From Porticoccus sp905181945 (GTDB taxonomy: Bacteria > Pseudomonadota > Gammaproteobacteria > Pseudomonadales > Porticoccaceae): 64,000 nucleotides of DNA. This document shows positions 26,126 to 35,780 of this stretch, piece after piece. The notes under the pieces were generated by a model, which was not told where the DNA came from, made no database searches, and worked only from the letters and a program-made list of their open reading frames with translations. The first letter of the stretch is position 1. Every line of letters begins with the position of its first letter. Location of the stretch: the NCBI RefSeq assembly GCF_047729555.1, contig NZ_CP159825.1, positions 310,001-374,000 on the forward strand, read 5' to 3'. A program made the position numbers and the translations under genes.

Positions 26126-27430
26126 TTGAATTCTGTAAATATCGGTATTTGTGGTTTAGGTACTGTAGGAAGCGGCACAATTAATGTGCTAAGTCGAAAT
26201 CTCAAAGAGATTAGCGCTCGTGTGGGTCGTGAGATTGTTGTGTGCCAGGTTGGAGCCAGACGTGATAACGCGGATTGTGATTTAACAGGAATAGACATCT
26301 CTCGAGACATATTCTCTGTGGCAGATAACCCTGATGTTGATATTTTAGTAGAGCTTATTGGTGGAACTACAGTTGCCAGGGATTTGGTGTTAAGAGCTAT
26401 TGCTAACGGGAAGCATGTCGTTACTGCCAACAAGGCTTTAATCGCTGAGTCTGGTAATGAAATTTTTGCCGCCGCTGTAGAGAAAGGCGTTACCGTTGCA
26501 TTTGAAGCCGCAGTAGCTGGAGGTATTCCGATCGTGAAAGCTATTCGAGAGGGGTTGATTGCTAATGATATTGAATGGATTGTAGGAATAATTAATGGAA
26601 CTTCTAATTTCATTTTGACTGAAATTAGAGATAAGAATCGTGAGTTTATGGATGTTTTGCAAGAAGCTCAAAAACTTGGTTATGCTGAAGCTGACCCTAC
26701 CTTTGATGTTGAGGGTATCGACGCAGCACATAAACTAGCTATTTTAGCCTCCTTGGCATTTGGGTGCCCTTTACAGTTTGATAAGATTTTTACTGAAGGA
26801 ATTGCCAAAATTGAACCCCAAGACGTCGTATATGCCGAGCAGCTTGGATATCGAATTAAACACCTAGGCGTGACTAGAAAAAGAAACGACGCAATCGAAT
26901 TACGTGTCCACCCAGCATTAATACCTGAGAAGCGTTTAATAGCTAATGTAGATGGAGTTATGAATGCAGTATTAGTCAAAGGTAATGCAGTTGGGCCTAG
27001 CATGTACTATGGCTCTGGAGCTGGTGCCGAGGCAACTGCTTCTGCAGTAATTGCTGATATTTGTGATATTGCTCGAACATTGGGGGCTGGACCAGAGCAG
27101 CGTACCCCACATTATGGCTTTCAGTCGGATCAGTTGAGGCAAATCAATGTGCTGCCTATTAGTGAGATAGAAACTGCCAGTTATATGAGGATTACTGCTC
27201 TAGATGTTCCGGGGGTGCTGACTCAAATCACCAAGGCTTTGAGTGAAGAAAATATAAGTATTGAGGCTGTGATTCAAAAAGAGCCTGCAGCAGGCAAGGA
27301 TCACGCTCAATTGATTCTTCTGACTAATAGCACTCTGGAGAAATATCTAGATAAGGCTGTGGAAAAAATCCAGGCTCTAGAAGTGATAGCGGGTGATGTC
27401 GTCAGGATAAGGGTTGAGTCATTGATTTGA
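26126..27430 (+). CDS. hom: Homoserine dehydrogenase
   Basis: NAD(P)H-dependent reduction of aspartate semialdehyde to homoserine in the threonine/methionine pathway. It has 434 residues. The Rossmann motif GLGTVGSGT is at the N-terminus and VTANKALIA and GIINGTSNFIL lie in the catalytic core. The C-terminal ACT domain (RITALDVPGVLTQITKAL, from about residue 350) is the likely site of threonine feedback. This is the monofunctional form, not fused to aspartokinase. The start is TTG 26126, with AGGG about 9 nt upstream; the conserved N-terminus leaves no room for another start. Confidence 0.95.
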   Translation: MNSVNIGICGLGTVGSGTINVLSRNLKEISARVGREIVVCQVGARRDNADCDLTGIDISRDIFSVADNPDVDILVELIGGTTVARDLVLRAIANGKHVVTANKALIAESGNEIFAAAVEKGVTVAFEAAVAGGIPIVKAIREGLIANDIEWIVGIINGTSNFILTEIRDKNREFMDVLQEAQKLGYAEADPTFDVEGIDAAHKLAILASLAFGCPLQFDKIFTEGIAKIEPQDVVYAEQLGYRIKHLGVTRKRNDAIELRVHPALIPEKRLIANVDGVMNAVLVKGNAVGPSMYYGSGAGAEATASAVIADICDIARTLGAGPEQRTPHYGFQSDQLRQINVLPISEIETASYMRITALDVPGVLTQITKALSEENISIEAVIQKEPAAGKDHAQLILLTNSTLEKYLDKAVEKIQALEVIAGDVVRIRVESLI

Positions 27431-27503
27431 GCAACTGTAAAGCATCTCGGCAAGCAGCTAAATTAAAGATAGTAAGCGAAGGTCAGTCAGGTAGGTGGTT
27501 ATC

Positions 27504-28901
27504 TTGAAATATATTAGTACGCGTGGGCAATCCCCCGCATTATCATTTGAGGATGCAATGTTGGCAGGCCTTGCGAGTGACGGGGGTTTGTATGTGCCAG
27601 AAAAAATTCCTCAGTTCTCCAAAGAAGAAATCGCTTCGTGGGCTTCTTTATCTTATCAGGAGCTGGCCTTCAAGGTAATGTCACCGTTTGTGGATGGAGA
27701 AGTCCCAGACGATGAATTAAGAGAGTTGATTCAAAAAACTTATAGTACTTTTCGTCACGATGCTATCGCCCCTCTCGTACAGACTGCCCATAACGAGTTT
27801 ATTCTTGAGTTATTTCATGGTCCCACTCTAGCGTTTAAGGACTTTGCTTTGCAATTTCTCGGCAATCTGCTGGATTATGTTTTGAAAAAAAAGGATCAAC
27901 GTGTAGTTATTATGGGTGCCACTTCTGGTGATACTGGTTCAGCAGCAATTGAAGGATGTCGCCATAGTGATAATGTAGATATCTTTATTTTACATCCTCA
28001 CAATAGGGTCTCTGAAGTACAACGCAGACAAATGACGACAGTTCTTCAGAAAAATGTTTTCAATCTAGCCCTAGAGGGAAATTTTGACGATTGCCAGAAT
28101 ATGGTAAAGAGTAGCTTCGGAGATCAATCATTTCTGCCACCTGATCGCCAACTTGTAGCAGTTAATTCGATTAACTGGGTAAGAATTATGGCCCAGATTG
28201 TGTATTATTTTTATGCAGGTTTGGCATTAGACGCTCCTCACCGCGCTGTATCATTTTCAGTTCCCACTGGAAATTTTGGAGATATCTTTGCAGGTTATCT
28301 GGCAAAAAAAATGGGTCTACCGATAGATCGGCTAGTTATTGCTACAAATGCTAATGATATTTTGCACCGATGTATTAGTAATAATGACCATAGCCTTGAG
28401 ACTTTAGTGCAAAGCCTTTCACCATCTATGGATATCATGGTGTCTAGCAACTTTGAACGAATGCTGTTCGATCTTTATGATCAAGATGGCGGGGCTATTA
28501 ACAACTTAATGTTGAATTTTAAAACAACGGGCAAATTAATCTTAAGCGATCTAGCATTAACTAAGGCTCGAGCAGTATTTACAAGCTATCGGTTGGATGA
28601 TAAAACCATGACTCAGGTGATGACTCACTTTTGGGAAGCCACTGGGTACCTTTTGGACCCCCATACCGCTATTGGTGTTGAAGCAGCACGTAAAACACTT
28701 TATCGGCAAGATATTCCCGTAGTCTGTCTTTCTACAGCCCACCCTGCAAAATTTCCTGAATCGATACGTAAAGCGGGATTCTCTAATGAACCTGAATTGC
28801 CTCGATATATGGCAGATTTATTTGACAGGAAAGAAAGTTATTCTGTGCAGCCTAATAATATAGAGGTAGTGCAACAATTCATTGCTGATAACATCCGTTG
28901 A
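27504..28901 (+). CDS. thrC: Threonine synthase
   Basis: PLP enzyme that converts O-phosphohomoserine to threonine. About 465 residues. Characteristic KYISTRGQSPALSFEDAMLAG opens the protein; the PLP lysine is in HGPTLAFKDFALQ, and GATSGDTGSAAIEG binds phosphate. TTG 27504, preceded by AGGTGG at 5-nt spacing, gives M-K-Y-I-S-T-R-G as in pseudomonad ThrC; GTG 27495 is an in-frame alternative. It follows hom closely, forming a two-gene threonine operon. Confidence 0.95.
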   Translation: MKYISTRGQSPALSFEDAMLAGLASDGGLYVPEKIPQFSKEEIASWASLSYQELAFKVMSPFVDGEVPDDELRELIQKTYSTFRHDAIAPLVQTAHNEFILELFHGPTLAFKDFALQFLGNLLDYVLKKKDQRVVIMGATSGDTGSAAIEGCRHSDNVDIFILHPHNRVSEVQRRQMTTVLQKNVFNLALEGNFDDCQNMVKSSFGDQSFLPPDRQLVAVNSINWVRIMAQIVYYFYAGLALDAPHRAVSFSVPTGNFGDIFAGYLAKKMGLPIDRLVIATNANDILHRCISNNDHSLETLVQSLSPSMDIMVSSNFERMLFDLYDQDGGAINNLMLNFKTTGKLILSDLALTKARAVFTSYRLDDKTMTQVMTHFWEATGYLLDPHTAIGVEAARKTLYRQDIPVVCLSTAHPAKFPESIRKAGFSNEPELPRYMADLFDRKESYSVQPNNIEVVQQFIADNIR

Positions 28902-28961
28902 TTGTTAAAGACAGTTATTTTCCCTTTGTGAGCATCCCTTCAAGCAAGATAGGATTTTGTT

Positions 28962-29798
28962 TTGTTGAGCTATAGGCACTCATATCATGCTGGAAATTTT
29001 GCCGATGTGCTGAAACATATTGTTCTCGTTGAAATATTTGATTACCTGACTAAAAAAGATAAATCTTTTGATTATGTTGACACACATGCGGGAGCTGGCT
29101 TGTTTAACCTCAACTCAAGTCATGCGACAAAATTAGAGGAGCACATCCAGGGAATCGATAAGATTCACAGAAAGGATTGGCCAGAACTTTCTAAATACTT
29201 TGAAGTCATTGATGCTTGCAATAACTTTCCATCGGCGACTCTTTATCCGGGGTCGCCATTGATTGCTCAGTATTTTTTGAGGGCACAAGATAAGGCTTGG
29301 CTCTATGAGCTTCACCCAAGGGATTTTCAACTACTGGAGGCCAATATAGCGCATGATCGTCGTGTAAGAATATATGATCAAGATGGCTTTTCCGGGTTGC
29401 TAGCTTTACTGCCACCTATTTCGCGTAGAGGACTGATTTTGATTGACCCTTCATACGAAGTTAAAGTTGATTATGAGAGGGTTTACGAAATCACTAGCAA
29501 GGCTTATAAAAAATTCTCAACGGGAATTTATGTAGTTTGGTACCCAGTGGTGAGCAGAGACAAAATTGATCGACTGGAAAAGAAATTTATTAAAAGTGGA
29601 ATTAACAATATTCAGCGCTTTGAGGTTGGCATTGATCAAGATTCTGATACAAGAGGCATGACTTCTTCTGGTATGTTCGTGATCAACCCGCCATGGCGGC
29701 TTTTTGGGAAAATGGCTACAATTTTACCAAGGCTATCAAAATCATTGAGTACTGCGGACAACGCTCTTTTTAGATGTGACGTTCTGGTGGCTGAATAG
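28962..29798 (+). CDS. rlmJ: 23S rRNA (adenine2030-N6)-methyltransferase
   Basis: Methylates A2030 of 23S rRNA. It has 278 residues with the family opening LSYRHSYHAGNFADVLKH. The SAM-binding region has DYVDTHAGAGLF. The catalytic N6-adenine motif is LIDPSYE, a DPSY variant also seen in other RlmJ proteins. The start is TTG 28962 with AGGA upstream; no ATG fits. Stands between thrC and a HopJ-family gene. Confidence 0.93.
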   Translation: MLSYRHSYHAGNFADVLKHIVLVEIFDYLTKKDKSFDYVDTHAGAGLFNLNSSHATKLEEHIQGIDKIHRKDWPELSKYFEVIDACNNFPSATLYPGSPLIAQYFLRAQDKAWLYELHPRDFQLLEANIAHDRRVRIYDQDGFSGLLALLPPISRRGLILIDPSYEVKVDYERVYEITSKAYKKFSTGIYVVWYPVVSRDKIDRLEKKFIKSGINNIQRFEVGIDQDSDTRGMTSSGMFVINPPWRLFGKMATILPRLSKSLSTADNALFRCDVLVAE

Positions 29799-29927
29799 AG
29801 AGAATGTCTCTGGCTATAATTCATGACCTATATTTTTGTGATTAGTTTAAAAAAATATGATAAATCTCCATAATTTGACAACTTAAGAAAAAAGAGTGTT
29901 GACAAGCCTCTACTCAGGTGAGATTAG

Positions 29928-30230
29928 ATGAACTTAGATGCGTATTTTCAGTTATTAAAGAGTTCCCCAGATAAGATATTCTTTCATGATACTATTTCTA
30001 TTATCGATACATATTACCACTTCAAAGAAACTGCGTTTTCAAATGGCGAGGCTGTGAATAATAAAGGGGAGAATAGTAGCTCTTGTAAGATATTCGCATT
30101 TGGCCATCTTAGTGGACTGACTGAAAATCAAGTACTGCAATGTTTTGGTGATTTTTATCGAAAAGGTGTGCTGGAAACCCCTTTCGCAGACACCCATCAA
30201 AATATAAGAAATTTTATGCAATATGGATGA
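29928..30230 (+). CDS. HopJ-family protein
   Basis: A 100-residue protein that matches the HopJ type III effector family. It has an FHDTISIIDTYYHF helix, TAFSNGEAVNNKGENSSSCKIFAFGHLSGL, QCFGDFYRKGVLE, and the C-terminal HQNIRNFMQYG. The family was named after a Pseudomonas syringae effector, but its members occur widely in free-living bacteria, so no secretion is implied. Function is unknown. There is a good AGGTGAG ribosome site before ATG 29928. A hairpin with a T run follows. Confidence 0.85.
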   Translation: MNLDAYFQLLKSSPDKIFFHDTISIIDTYYHFKETAFSNGEAVNNKGENSSSCKIFAFGHLSGLTENQVLQCFGDFYRKGVLETPFADTHQNIRNFMQYG

Positions 30231-30239
30231 GTAGGGGTT

Positions 30240-30280
30240 AAATTTGAGGCTGAAGCCTTAATTTTGAAATAGGTTTTTTT
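30240..30280 (+). terminator. Possible terminator after the HopJ-family gene
   Basis: AAATTTGAGGC and GCCTTAATTTT form a stem of ten pairs with one mismatch and a TGAA loop (30240-30265). A run of T follows, but only about 8 nt later, so efficiency is uncertain. Confidence 0.4.
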
Positions 30281-30340
30281 TGTTAACAAAATAGATCCTG
30301 CATTGCTTTATAGACTTAAAATTAACAAAAGATAAAAATT

Positions 30341-30607
30341 ATGGATATAAGAAATGAGGCGCGCAAGCATCTTTTAAGTTCTTTGCTGAAAGTACTGGAT
30401 GACAGTTATACGCAGAACGAATTAGAAAACTTCTCTATCCTTATGTATCAGGATGCCGAACTTGAGGAAATAAGGAAAATGGTTTCTAAAATAATACAAC
30501 CGATCCGTCAATTTGGTATCTCGAAGAGAAAACATCTTGGAGAAGAAGATAGAGTTTGGATTAAAGGGGTAGTTGCTGATCTGAAATCTACCTGTGTTTA
30601 TGAATGA
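30341..30607 (+). CDS. Small orphan protein, 88 residues
   Basis: I do not recognise this gene. The predicted product is 88 residues, highly charged and helical, with no signal peptide, membrane segment or cysteine cluster (one Cys near the C-terminus). Heptad-like patterns (LLSSLLKVLDD, EEIRKMVSKIIQPIRQF) suggest a two- or three-helix bundle. ATG 30341 has only a weak ribosome site. It lies between a possible terminator and recJ, about 90 bp from each. It may be a real lineage-specific gene; coding status is moderately supported by length and composition. Confidence 0.5.
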   Translation: MDIRNEARKHLLSSLLKVLDDSYTQNELENFSILMYQDAELEEIRKMVSKIIQPIRQFGISKRKHLGEEDRVWIKGVVADLKSTCVYE

Positions 30608-30697
30608 TCAGTCGCTTGGTTGGCTAGGCTTGCTACTAAAAACTATAAATTCTTATAGTCGATTGAAGTTAAATAAAATGTTTTGTGAGGGGAAGTA

Positions 30698-32458
30698 TTG
30701 ATACAACCTGCGCGCATAAAACCAAATATCAGGCATCGTCAAGTAGATCTAGAGCTTGGCCATTTTGACAACAAATTGCCCAGCTTGCTGAGAAAAATAT
30801 ATTTAGGTCGTCAGATTTTCAGAGAAGAAGAGTTAGATCGCTCTCTAGCAGGTTTATTTCTACCCAACAGCCTGAAAGGGCTAGAAGAAAGCATAGGGCT
30901 TCTGGAGGAGGCGCTAGAGCAGCAGCAGCGCGTATTAATAGTGGGTGATTTCGATACTGATGGGGCCACCAGTACGGCGCTTGCTATGTTGGCTCTTCGT
31001 GCTATGGGAATGAAATATGTAGATTTCATCGTTCCTAATCGTTTTGAGTTTGGTTATGGCTTGACTCCTGAGATTGTTGATATAGCAAAGCAACGAAATC
31101 CCGACCTTATCATTACAGTAGATAATGGCATATCTAGCATTGAAGGTGTCATTGCAGCGAAGGAGGCCGAGATCAAGATACTGATAACTGACCATCATTT
31201 GCCAGGACCTCAGTTGCCAGCTGCAGATGCCATCTTAAATCCAAATCAACATGGCTGCGATTTTCCATGCAAAAATCTTGCTGGCGTTGGAGTAGTGTTT
31301 TACCTGTTAAGTGCCCTGAGAAGAAGGTTGCGTGAGACTGGCTGGTTCGAGGGCAATGATATTGTTCCTCCAAATATGGCAGAGTGGCTTGACTTAGTTG
31401 CACTTGGGACTGTAGCGGACGTTGTTCCTCTTGACCACACCAACAGAATACTAGTGCATCAGGGGTTGTTACGTATACGTTCTGGGAGATCGAGGCCGGG
31501 GTTGCAGGCATTATTAGCTTTGGCAGACAAAGACCCCAAAAAGTTAGTTGCTACTGACTTAGGCTTTATCGTAGGGCCACGACTGAATGCCGCTGGCCGG
31601 CTAGATGACATGAGTATTGGCATTGCATGTCTCCTAGAAAATGACCCTAGTACCGCAACAGAGTATGCGCTGCAGCTTGATCAGCTTAATCTTGAGAGAA
31701 GAAAGATTGAAGCAGGCATGCAGGAAGAGGGGGTTGCAATTCTCAATCATCTCGAAATAGACCAGAAGACACTACCCTGGGGACTATGCTTATTTGACAG
31801 CAATTGGCACCAAGGAGTGATCGGCCTGCTTGCATCTAGAATTAAAGATCGCGTGCATCGTCCAGTCATTATTTTTGCTGATGCCGGCGGGAATGATGAT
31901 ACAAAAGAATATAAGGGATCTGCGCGTTCAATTCTTGGATTGCATATTCGTGATGCTTTAGAGGCAGTAGCAACAAAGCATCCAGGGCTAGTAAGCAAGT
32001 TTGGAGGGCATGCGATGGCAGCAGGTTTGAGTATTAAAGCGAAAGATTATAGTACCTTTTCTGAGGCCTTTGATCTAGAAGTTAGGCGCCAATTGACGCC
32101 TTCTGATCTAGAGGCTGAAATATTCGTAGACGGTGAGCTAACACCGGAAGAATTGAATCTACAGAATGGGCTCCTAATAAGAGAATCTGGCCCCTGGGGG
32201 CAACAATTTCCAGAGCCGTTATTTCAAGGAACATTCTATATTGCTAGTCAGCGTATTGTGGGTGAAAAACACCTTAAGCTGCTACTATCAGTAGACAGCA
32301 ATCAACGTCAGCTAATTGATGCCATCGCATTTAATGTAGATATGAATAGCTGGCCTGACGAAAAAAAAGAAAAAGTGCAGATCGTTTACAAGATGGACAT
32401 TAATTTTTGGCAAGGAAGAGAATCATTGCAGTTAATAGTCGAATCTTTCATTTTGTAA
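30698..32458 (+). CDS. recJ: Single-stranded-DNA-specific exonuclease RecJ
   Basis: 5'-3' ssDNA exonuclease acting in RecF-pathway recombination, mismatch and base-excision repair. It has 586 residues. DHH-family motifs are present: VGDFDTDGATSTALAM (motif I), TVDNGISS, the DHH of ITDHHLPG and later GPRLNAAGRLDDM. The DHHA1 motif GGHAMAAGLSI and an OB-like C-terminal domain follow. The TTG start (30698) has a strong GAGGGGAAG ribosome site. In many relatives recJ is followed directly by prfB-lysS; here uup lies between them on the opposite strand. Confidence 0.95.
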   Translation: MIQPARIKPNIRHRQVDLELGHFDNKLPSLLRKIYLGRQIFREEELDRSLAGLFLPNSLKGLEESIGLLEEALEQQQRVLIVGDFDTDGATSTALAMLALRAMGMKYVDFIVPNRFEFGYGLTPEIVDIAKQRNPDLIITVDNGISSIEGVIAAKEAEIKILITDHHLPGPQLPAADAILNPNQHGCDFPCKNLAGVGVVFYLLSALRRRLRETGWFEGNDIVPPNMAEWLDLVALGTVADVVPLDHTNRILVHQGLLRIRSGRSRPGLQALLALADKDPKKLVATDLGFIVGPRLNAAGRLDDMSIGIACLLENDPSTATEYALQLDQLNLERRKIEAGMQEEGVAILNHLEIDQKTLPWGLCLFDSNWHQGVIGLLASRIKDRVHRPVIIFADAGGNDDTKEYKGSARSILGLHIRDALEAVATKHPGLVSKFGGHAMAAGLSIKAKDYSTFSEAFDLEVRRQLTPSDLEAEIFVDGELTPEELNLQNGLLIRESGPWGQQFPEPLFQGTFYIASQRIVGEKHLKLLLSVDSNQRQLIDAIAFNVDMNSWPDEKKEKVQIVYKMDINFWQGRESLQLIVESFIL

Positions 32459-32481
32459 TTATACTTGATTGAGCTCAATGC

Positions 32482-34383
32482 TTAGTTTTTACCAACTTCA
32501 AGTTCGAGCCATCGTTCTGAGGCAGCATATAGAGCCCCTTGTTTTTTTGCCATGCCATCCAATACAGATTGTGTTTCTATGAATGGCTTAAGGTAAAATT
32601 CCGGTGTGGTAGTTTGCTTCTGTATGGCAGCTATCTCTTCTTCTAGTTTTTCGATAAGCGTCGGTAGCATGTCAAGTTCACGCTGTAGCTTGTAACTTAG
32701 CTTGGTTGGCATTATTTTTTTTGCATTGATGCTGGTTGAGTTGCTGGGATTATCATCGAGCTTTGTTTTAGTATTTTCATTGTCAGCAATTTTTAGCACT
32801 TTGCCGTGATTTTCCCAGTCACTATAGCCTCCTAGATATTCTTGGATTTGTCCTTCTTCTTCAAAAACTAATACGCTTGTGACAACGTTATCAAGAAATT
32901 TACGGTCATGACTAACAATAATCAGCGTTCCTTCGTACTCTACCAGTTGTTCTTCAAGCACCTCAAGCATTTCTATATCAAGGTCATTTGTTGGTTCATC
33001 TAGTATTAGCAGATTGCTGGGTTGCGTGAACAGCTTAGCCAGAAGAACTCGATTGCGTTCGCCTCCAGAGAGTGCTTTTACTGGAGTCATGGCGCGTTTG
33101 GGGGAGAACAAGAAGTTACGCAAATAGCCTATAATATGACGCTCTTTGCCGTTAATTTTTATGTATTCTTTGCCGTTACCTACATTTTCGGCAATAGTTT
33201 TCTCGGTATCTAGCTCTCGATGTATTTGATCGAAATAACCTATTTCTAGGTTGGTGCCTAGCTTCACGGAGCCTTTGTCAGGAATTATTTGTCCTAAAAG
33301 AATTTTAAGTAGAGTAGATTTCCCTACGCCATTATTGCCAATCAGACCTATCCGATCGCCTCGCCGTATCTTGATATTGATATTATCCATGAGGATCTCA
33401 CCGTTATACCCATGACAAAGACTACGTGCCTCAACTACCTTTCGACCAGATTGATCTGATGTTTCGACACTAATTTTAGCTTTCCCTTGGCGGCTAGATC
33501 TTTGCATACGCTCTTCTCGCATTGTTAGCAGTGCGCGTACACGCCCCTCATTTCGTGTGCGCCTAGCTTTAATACCTTGACGGATCCAAACCTCTTCTTC
33601 TGCTAAACGTTTGTCAAATAGAGCATTACGAGTCTGCTCATGCTCTATTGCTTTTTCTTTGAGAAGCAAGTAATTATTAAAGGTCCCAGGCCAGCTGATC
33701 AGTCGGCCAAGCTCTATTTCCACGATGCGCGTTGCTAGCTTCTGTAGAAAATTTCGATCATGAGTAATAAAGATGACGCTGCCTTGGTATCCCCTCACTT
33801 TATGCTCCAGCCATTCAATTGTACTAATATCTAAATGGTTGGTTGGCTCGTCTAGCAGTAATAGATCCGGGCTGGAAACCAGCGCTTTGCCTAGAGCAAC
33901 CCGACGCCGCCAGCCTCCAGAAAGCTCAGCTAGTGTTTTATTAGCAGGAAGATCTAGCTGGCTAATAATAGTCTCAACTTGCTGATCAATCTGCCAGCCT
34001 CCGCCGGCATCAATTTGTGCCTGTAGTTGCTCCAGTTCACTTAGTCCTCGCTTATCCAGAGCCTGTACCGCAAGCTGATTAAATTGATCAATTAGTGCTT
34101 GCTGATCGGCTAGACCATCCTTAATGACATCAAAAACTTTGCGATCAACAGCTGTCGGCAGAGCTTGCTCTAGCTGACTAATGCGTAAGTGTTGCTTATA
34201 GTGGAGTTCACCAGAATCAGGTTTAACTTCTCTATTGATAATTTTAAGTAAAGTCGATTTTCCAGCTCCGTTTCTCCCGATTAAGCAGATTCTCTCTCCT
34301 GGTTCTACGGAAAAACTGGTATTATTGAGTAATGGCAAATCGCCAAATTCAATAGATATATCATCGAGACGGATTAAACTCAT
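32482..34383 (-). CDS. uup: ABC-F ATPase Uup
   Basis: A soluble ABC-F protein with two ATPase cassettes and no membrane domain. E. coli Uup binds ribosomes and branched DNA and affects precise excision of transposons. It has 633 residues. Walker A motifs are GRNGAGKST and GNNGVGKST; signatures LSGGWRRR and LSGGERNR, with Walker B LLLDEPTNHLD and LILDEPTNDLD. The C-terminal coiled-coil (about residues 560-630) is the Uup-specific DNA-binding extension. Convergent with recJ, divergent from prfB. Confidence 0.93.
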   Translation of the reverse strand: MSLIRLDDISIEFGDLPLLNNTSFSVEPGERICLIGRNGAGKSTLLKIINREVKPDSGELHYKQHLRISQLEQALPTAVDRKVFDVIKDGLADQQALIDQFNQLAVQALDKRGLSELEQLQAQIDAGGGWQIDQQVETIISQLDLPANKTLAELSGGWRRRVALGKALVSSPDLLLLDEPTNHLDISTIEWLEHKVRGYQGSVIFITHDRNFLQKLATRIVEIELGRLISWPGTFNNYLLLKEKAIEHEQTRNALFDKRLAEEEVWIRQGIKARRTRNEGRVRALLTMREERMQRSSRQGKAKISVETSDQSGRKVVEARSLCHGYNGEILMDNINIKIRRGDRIGLIGNNGVGKSTLLKILLGQIIPDKGSVKLGTNLEIGYFDQIHRELDTEKTIAENVGNGKEYIKINGKERHIIGYLRNFLFSPKRAMTPVKALSGGERNRVLLAKLFTQPSNLLILDEPTNDLDIEMLEVLEEQLVEYEGTLIIVSHDRKFLDNVVTSVLVFEEEGQIQEYLGGYSDWENHGKVLKIADNENTKTKLDDNPSNSTSINAKKIMPTKLSYKLQRELDMLPTLIEKLEEEIAAIQKQTTTPEFYLKPFIETQSVLDGMAKKQGALYAASERWLELEVGKN

Positions 34384-34612
34384 AATTAACTCTAATGCTT
34401 ATGTGATTGGTGATATTAATAAACGCGAATTTTAACAGAGTTTTTGATTTTCGTGCCAATGTACGTGCAATCTATGAGAATAGTTGTGCCTAAGGTTGTT
34501 ATTGGGTGATTTTTTAGCCTTGTCGTTTGTTTGAATGCCTAAGTAGGTAGAGAAGGAGCTAGGATTCCGATAGAATTCGCTTCCTGTTCTAATTTTCAGG
34601 TGTCAGTATTTA

Positions 34613-35708
34613 ATGGAAATCAATCCTATTAAAAATACCCTCAAGGATCTTCAGTTAAGAACTGATACGCTCAGGGGGTATCTTTGACTATACCAACAAA
34701 AAAGATCGTCTTGTTGAGGTTGAGTTAGAGTTAGGGGATTCTGATGTTTGGAGCGATGCTACTCGCGCTCAAAATCTTGGCCGTGAGCGATCGGCCCTTG
34801 AGCTGGTAGTCAAAACCATAGATGCATTAGATTTAGGTGTTTCTGATGCTTGGGAGTTTCTAGAAATAGCGTTTGAGGAAAAAGATGCTGACGCCATTCA
34901 GTCGATAGAGTCCGAGCTGGTTGTCCTGTCAGACCAGCTGGCTAAACTCGAGTTCCGTCGAATGTTCTCTGGTCCAATGGATCAAAATAATGCTTATTTG
35001 GACATTCAGTCAGGTTCTGGTGGAACTGAAGCTCAAGATTGGGCGGAGATGGTTTTGCGTATGTATCTTCGCTGGGGTGAAGCTAAAGGCTTTACGACAA
35101 TCTTGGAAGAGGCTTCTCCTGGGGAAGTCGCTGGCATCAAAAGCGCCACAATACATTTTGAGGGCGAGTATGCTTTTGGGTGGCTACGCACAGAAACAGG
35201 GGTGCATCGATTGGTTCGAAAGTCTCCGTTTGATTCAGGAAATCGCAGGCATACTTCGTTTTGTTCTGTTTTTGCGTCTCCAGAAATAGATGATGATGTT
35301 GAGATTGATATCAATCCAGCAGATGTAAGAACGGACACGTATCGAGCCAGTGGCGCTGGGGGTCAGCATATCAACAAGACAGACTCAGCAGTACGGTTGA
35401 CACACCTACCGACAGGGGTGGTAGTTCAGTGCCAGAGTGAGCGCTCTCAGCACCAAAATCGAGATAATTGCTGGAAAATGCTTAGAGCAAGACTCTATGA
35501 GCAGGAAATGTTTAAACGAAGCGAGGCCGCCCAAGCATTAGAAGACTCTAAGTCAGACATCGGATGGGGCAGTCAGATCCGTTCTTATGTTTTAGACGAC
35601 CAAAGAATAAAAGACTTAAGGACTAACGTCCAGACTAGTAACTGCAATTCAGTTCTGGATGGAAACTTAGACCAATTTATAGAAGCTTCACTAAAAGCAG
35701 GTTTGTAA
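34613..35708 (+). CDS. prfB: Peptide chain release factor 2 (programmed +1 frameshift)
   Basis: Recognises UGA and UAA and releases the nascent chain. It is encoded in two overlapping frames: 34613-34684 (24 codons, ending R-G-Y-L) followed by an in-frame TGA at 34685-34687, and then the +1 frame from 34686 to 35708. Joined, the product is about 364 residues, matching the E. coli length. The codon-recognition motif SPF (RKSPFDSGN) and the catalytic GGQ (GAGGQHINKTDS) are intact. The shift allows RF2 to autoregulate its own synthesis. The ATG at 34613 has a weak AGGTG upstream. Followed by lysS 72 bp later. Confidence 0.97.
34673..34688 (+). promoter_or_regulatory. RF2 programmed +1 frameshift signal
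   Basis: AGGGGG lies three nucleotides before the slippery CTT, which is followed by TGA and C. This is the canonical prfB site: an internal Shine-Dalgarno element, CUU that slips to UUU, and a poor UGA-C stop context. When RF2 is scarce the ribosome shifts +1 and continues. Confidence 0.95.
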
Positions 35709-35780
35709 ATAAACAGGTCTTGATTGAAAATACAAATTTTGCAGACATAATAATTCAGAATTGAATCGACCGGAAAACAT

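Noticed and set aside
29928..30230. HopJ-family gene as evidence for a type III secretion system
   Set aside because: The family is widespread in bacteria without such systems, and no secretion genes are nearby.
32468..32479. 12-bp palindrome ATTGAGCTCAAT between recJ and uup as a terminator
   Set aside because: No loop and no T run on either strand; probably chance.
34613..34961. Broken prfB (frameshift mutation or sequencing error)
   Set aside because: The site is the canonical programmed RF2 frameshift with all elements intact.
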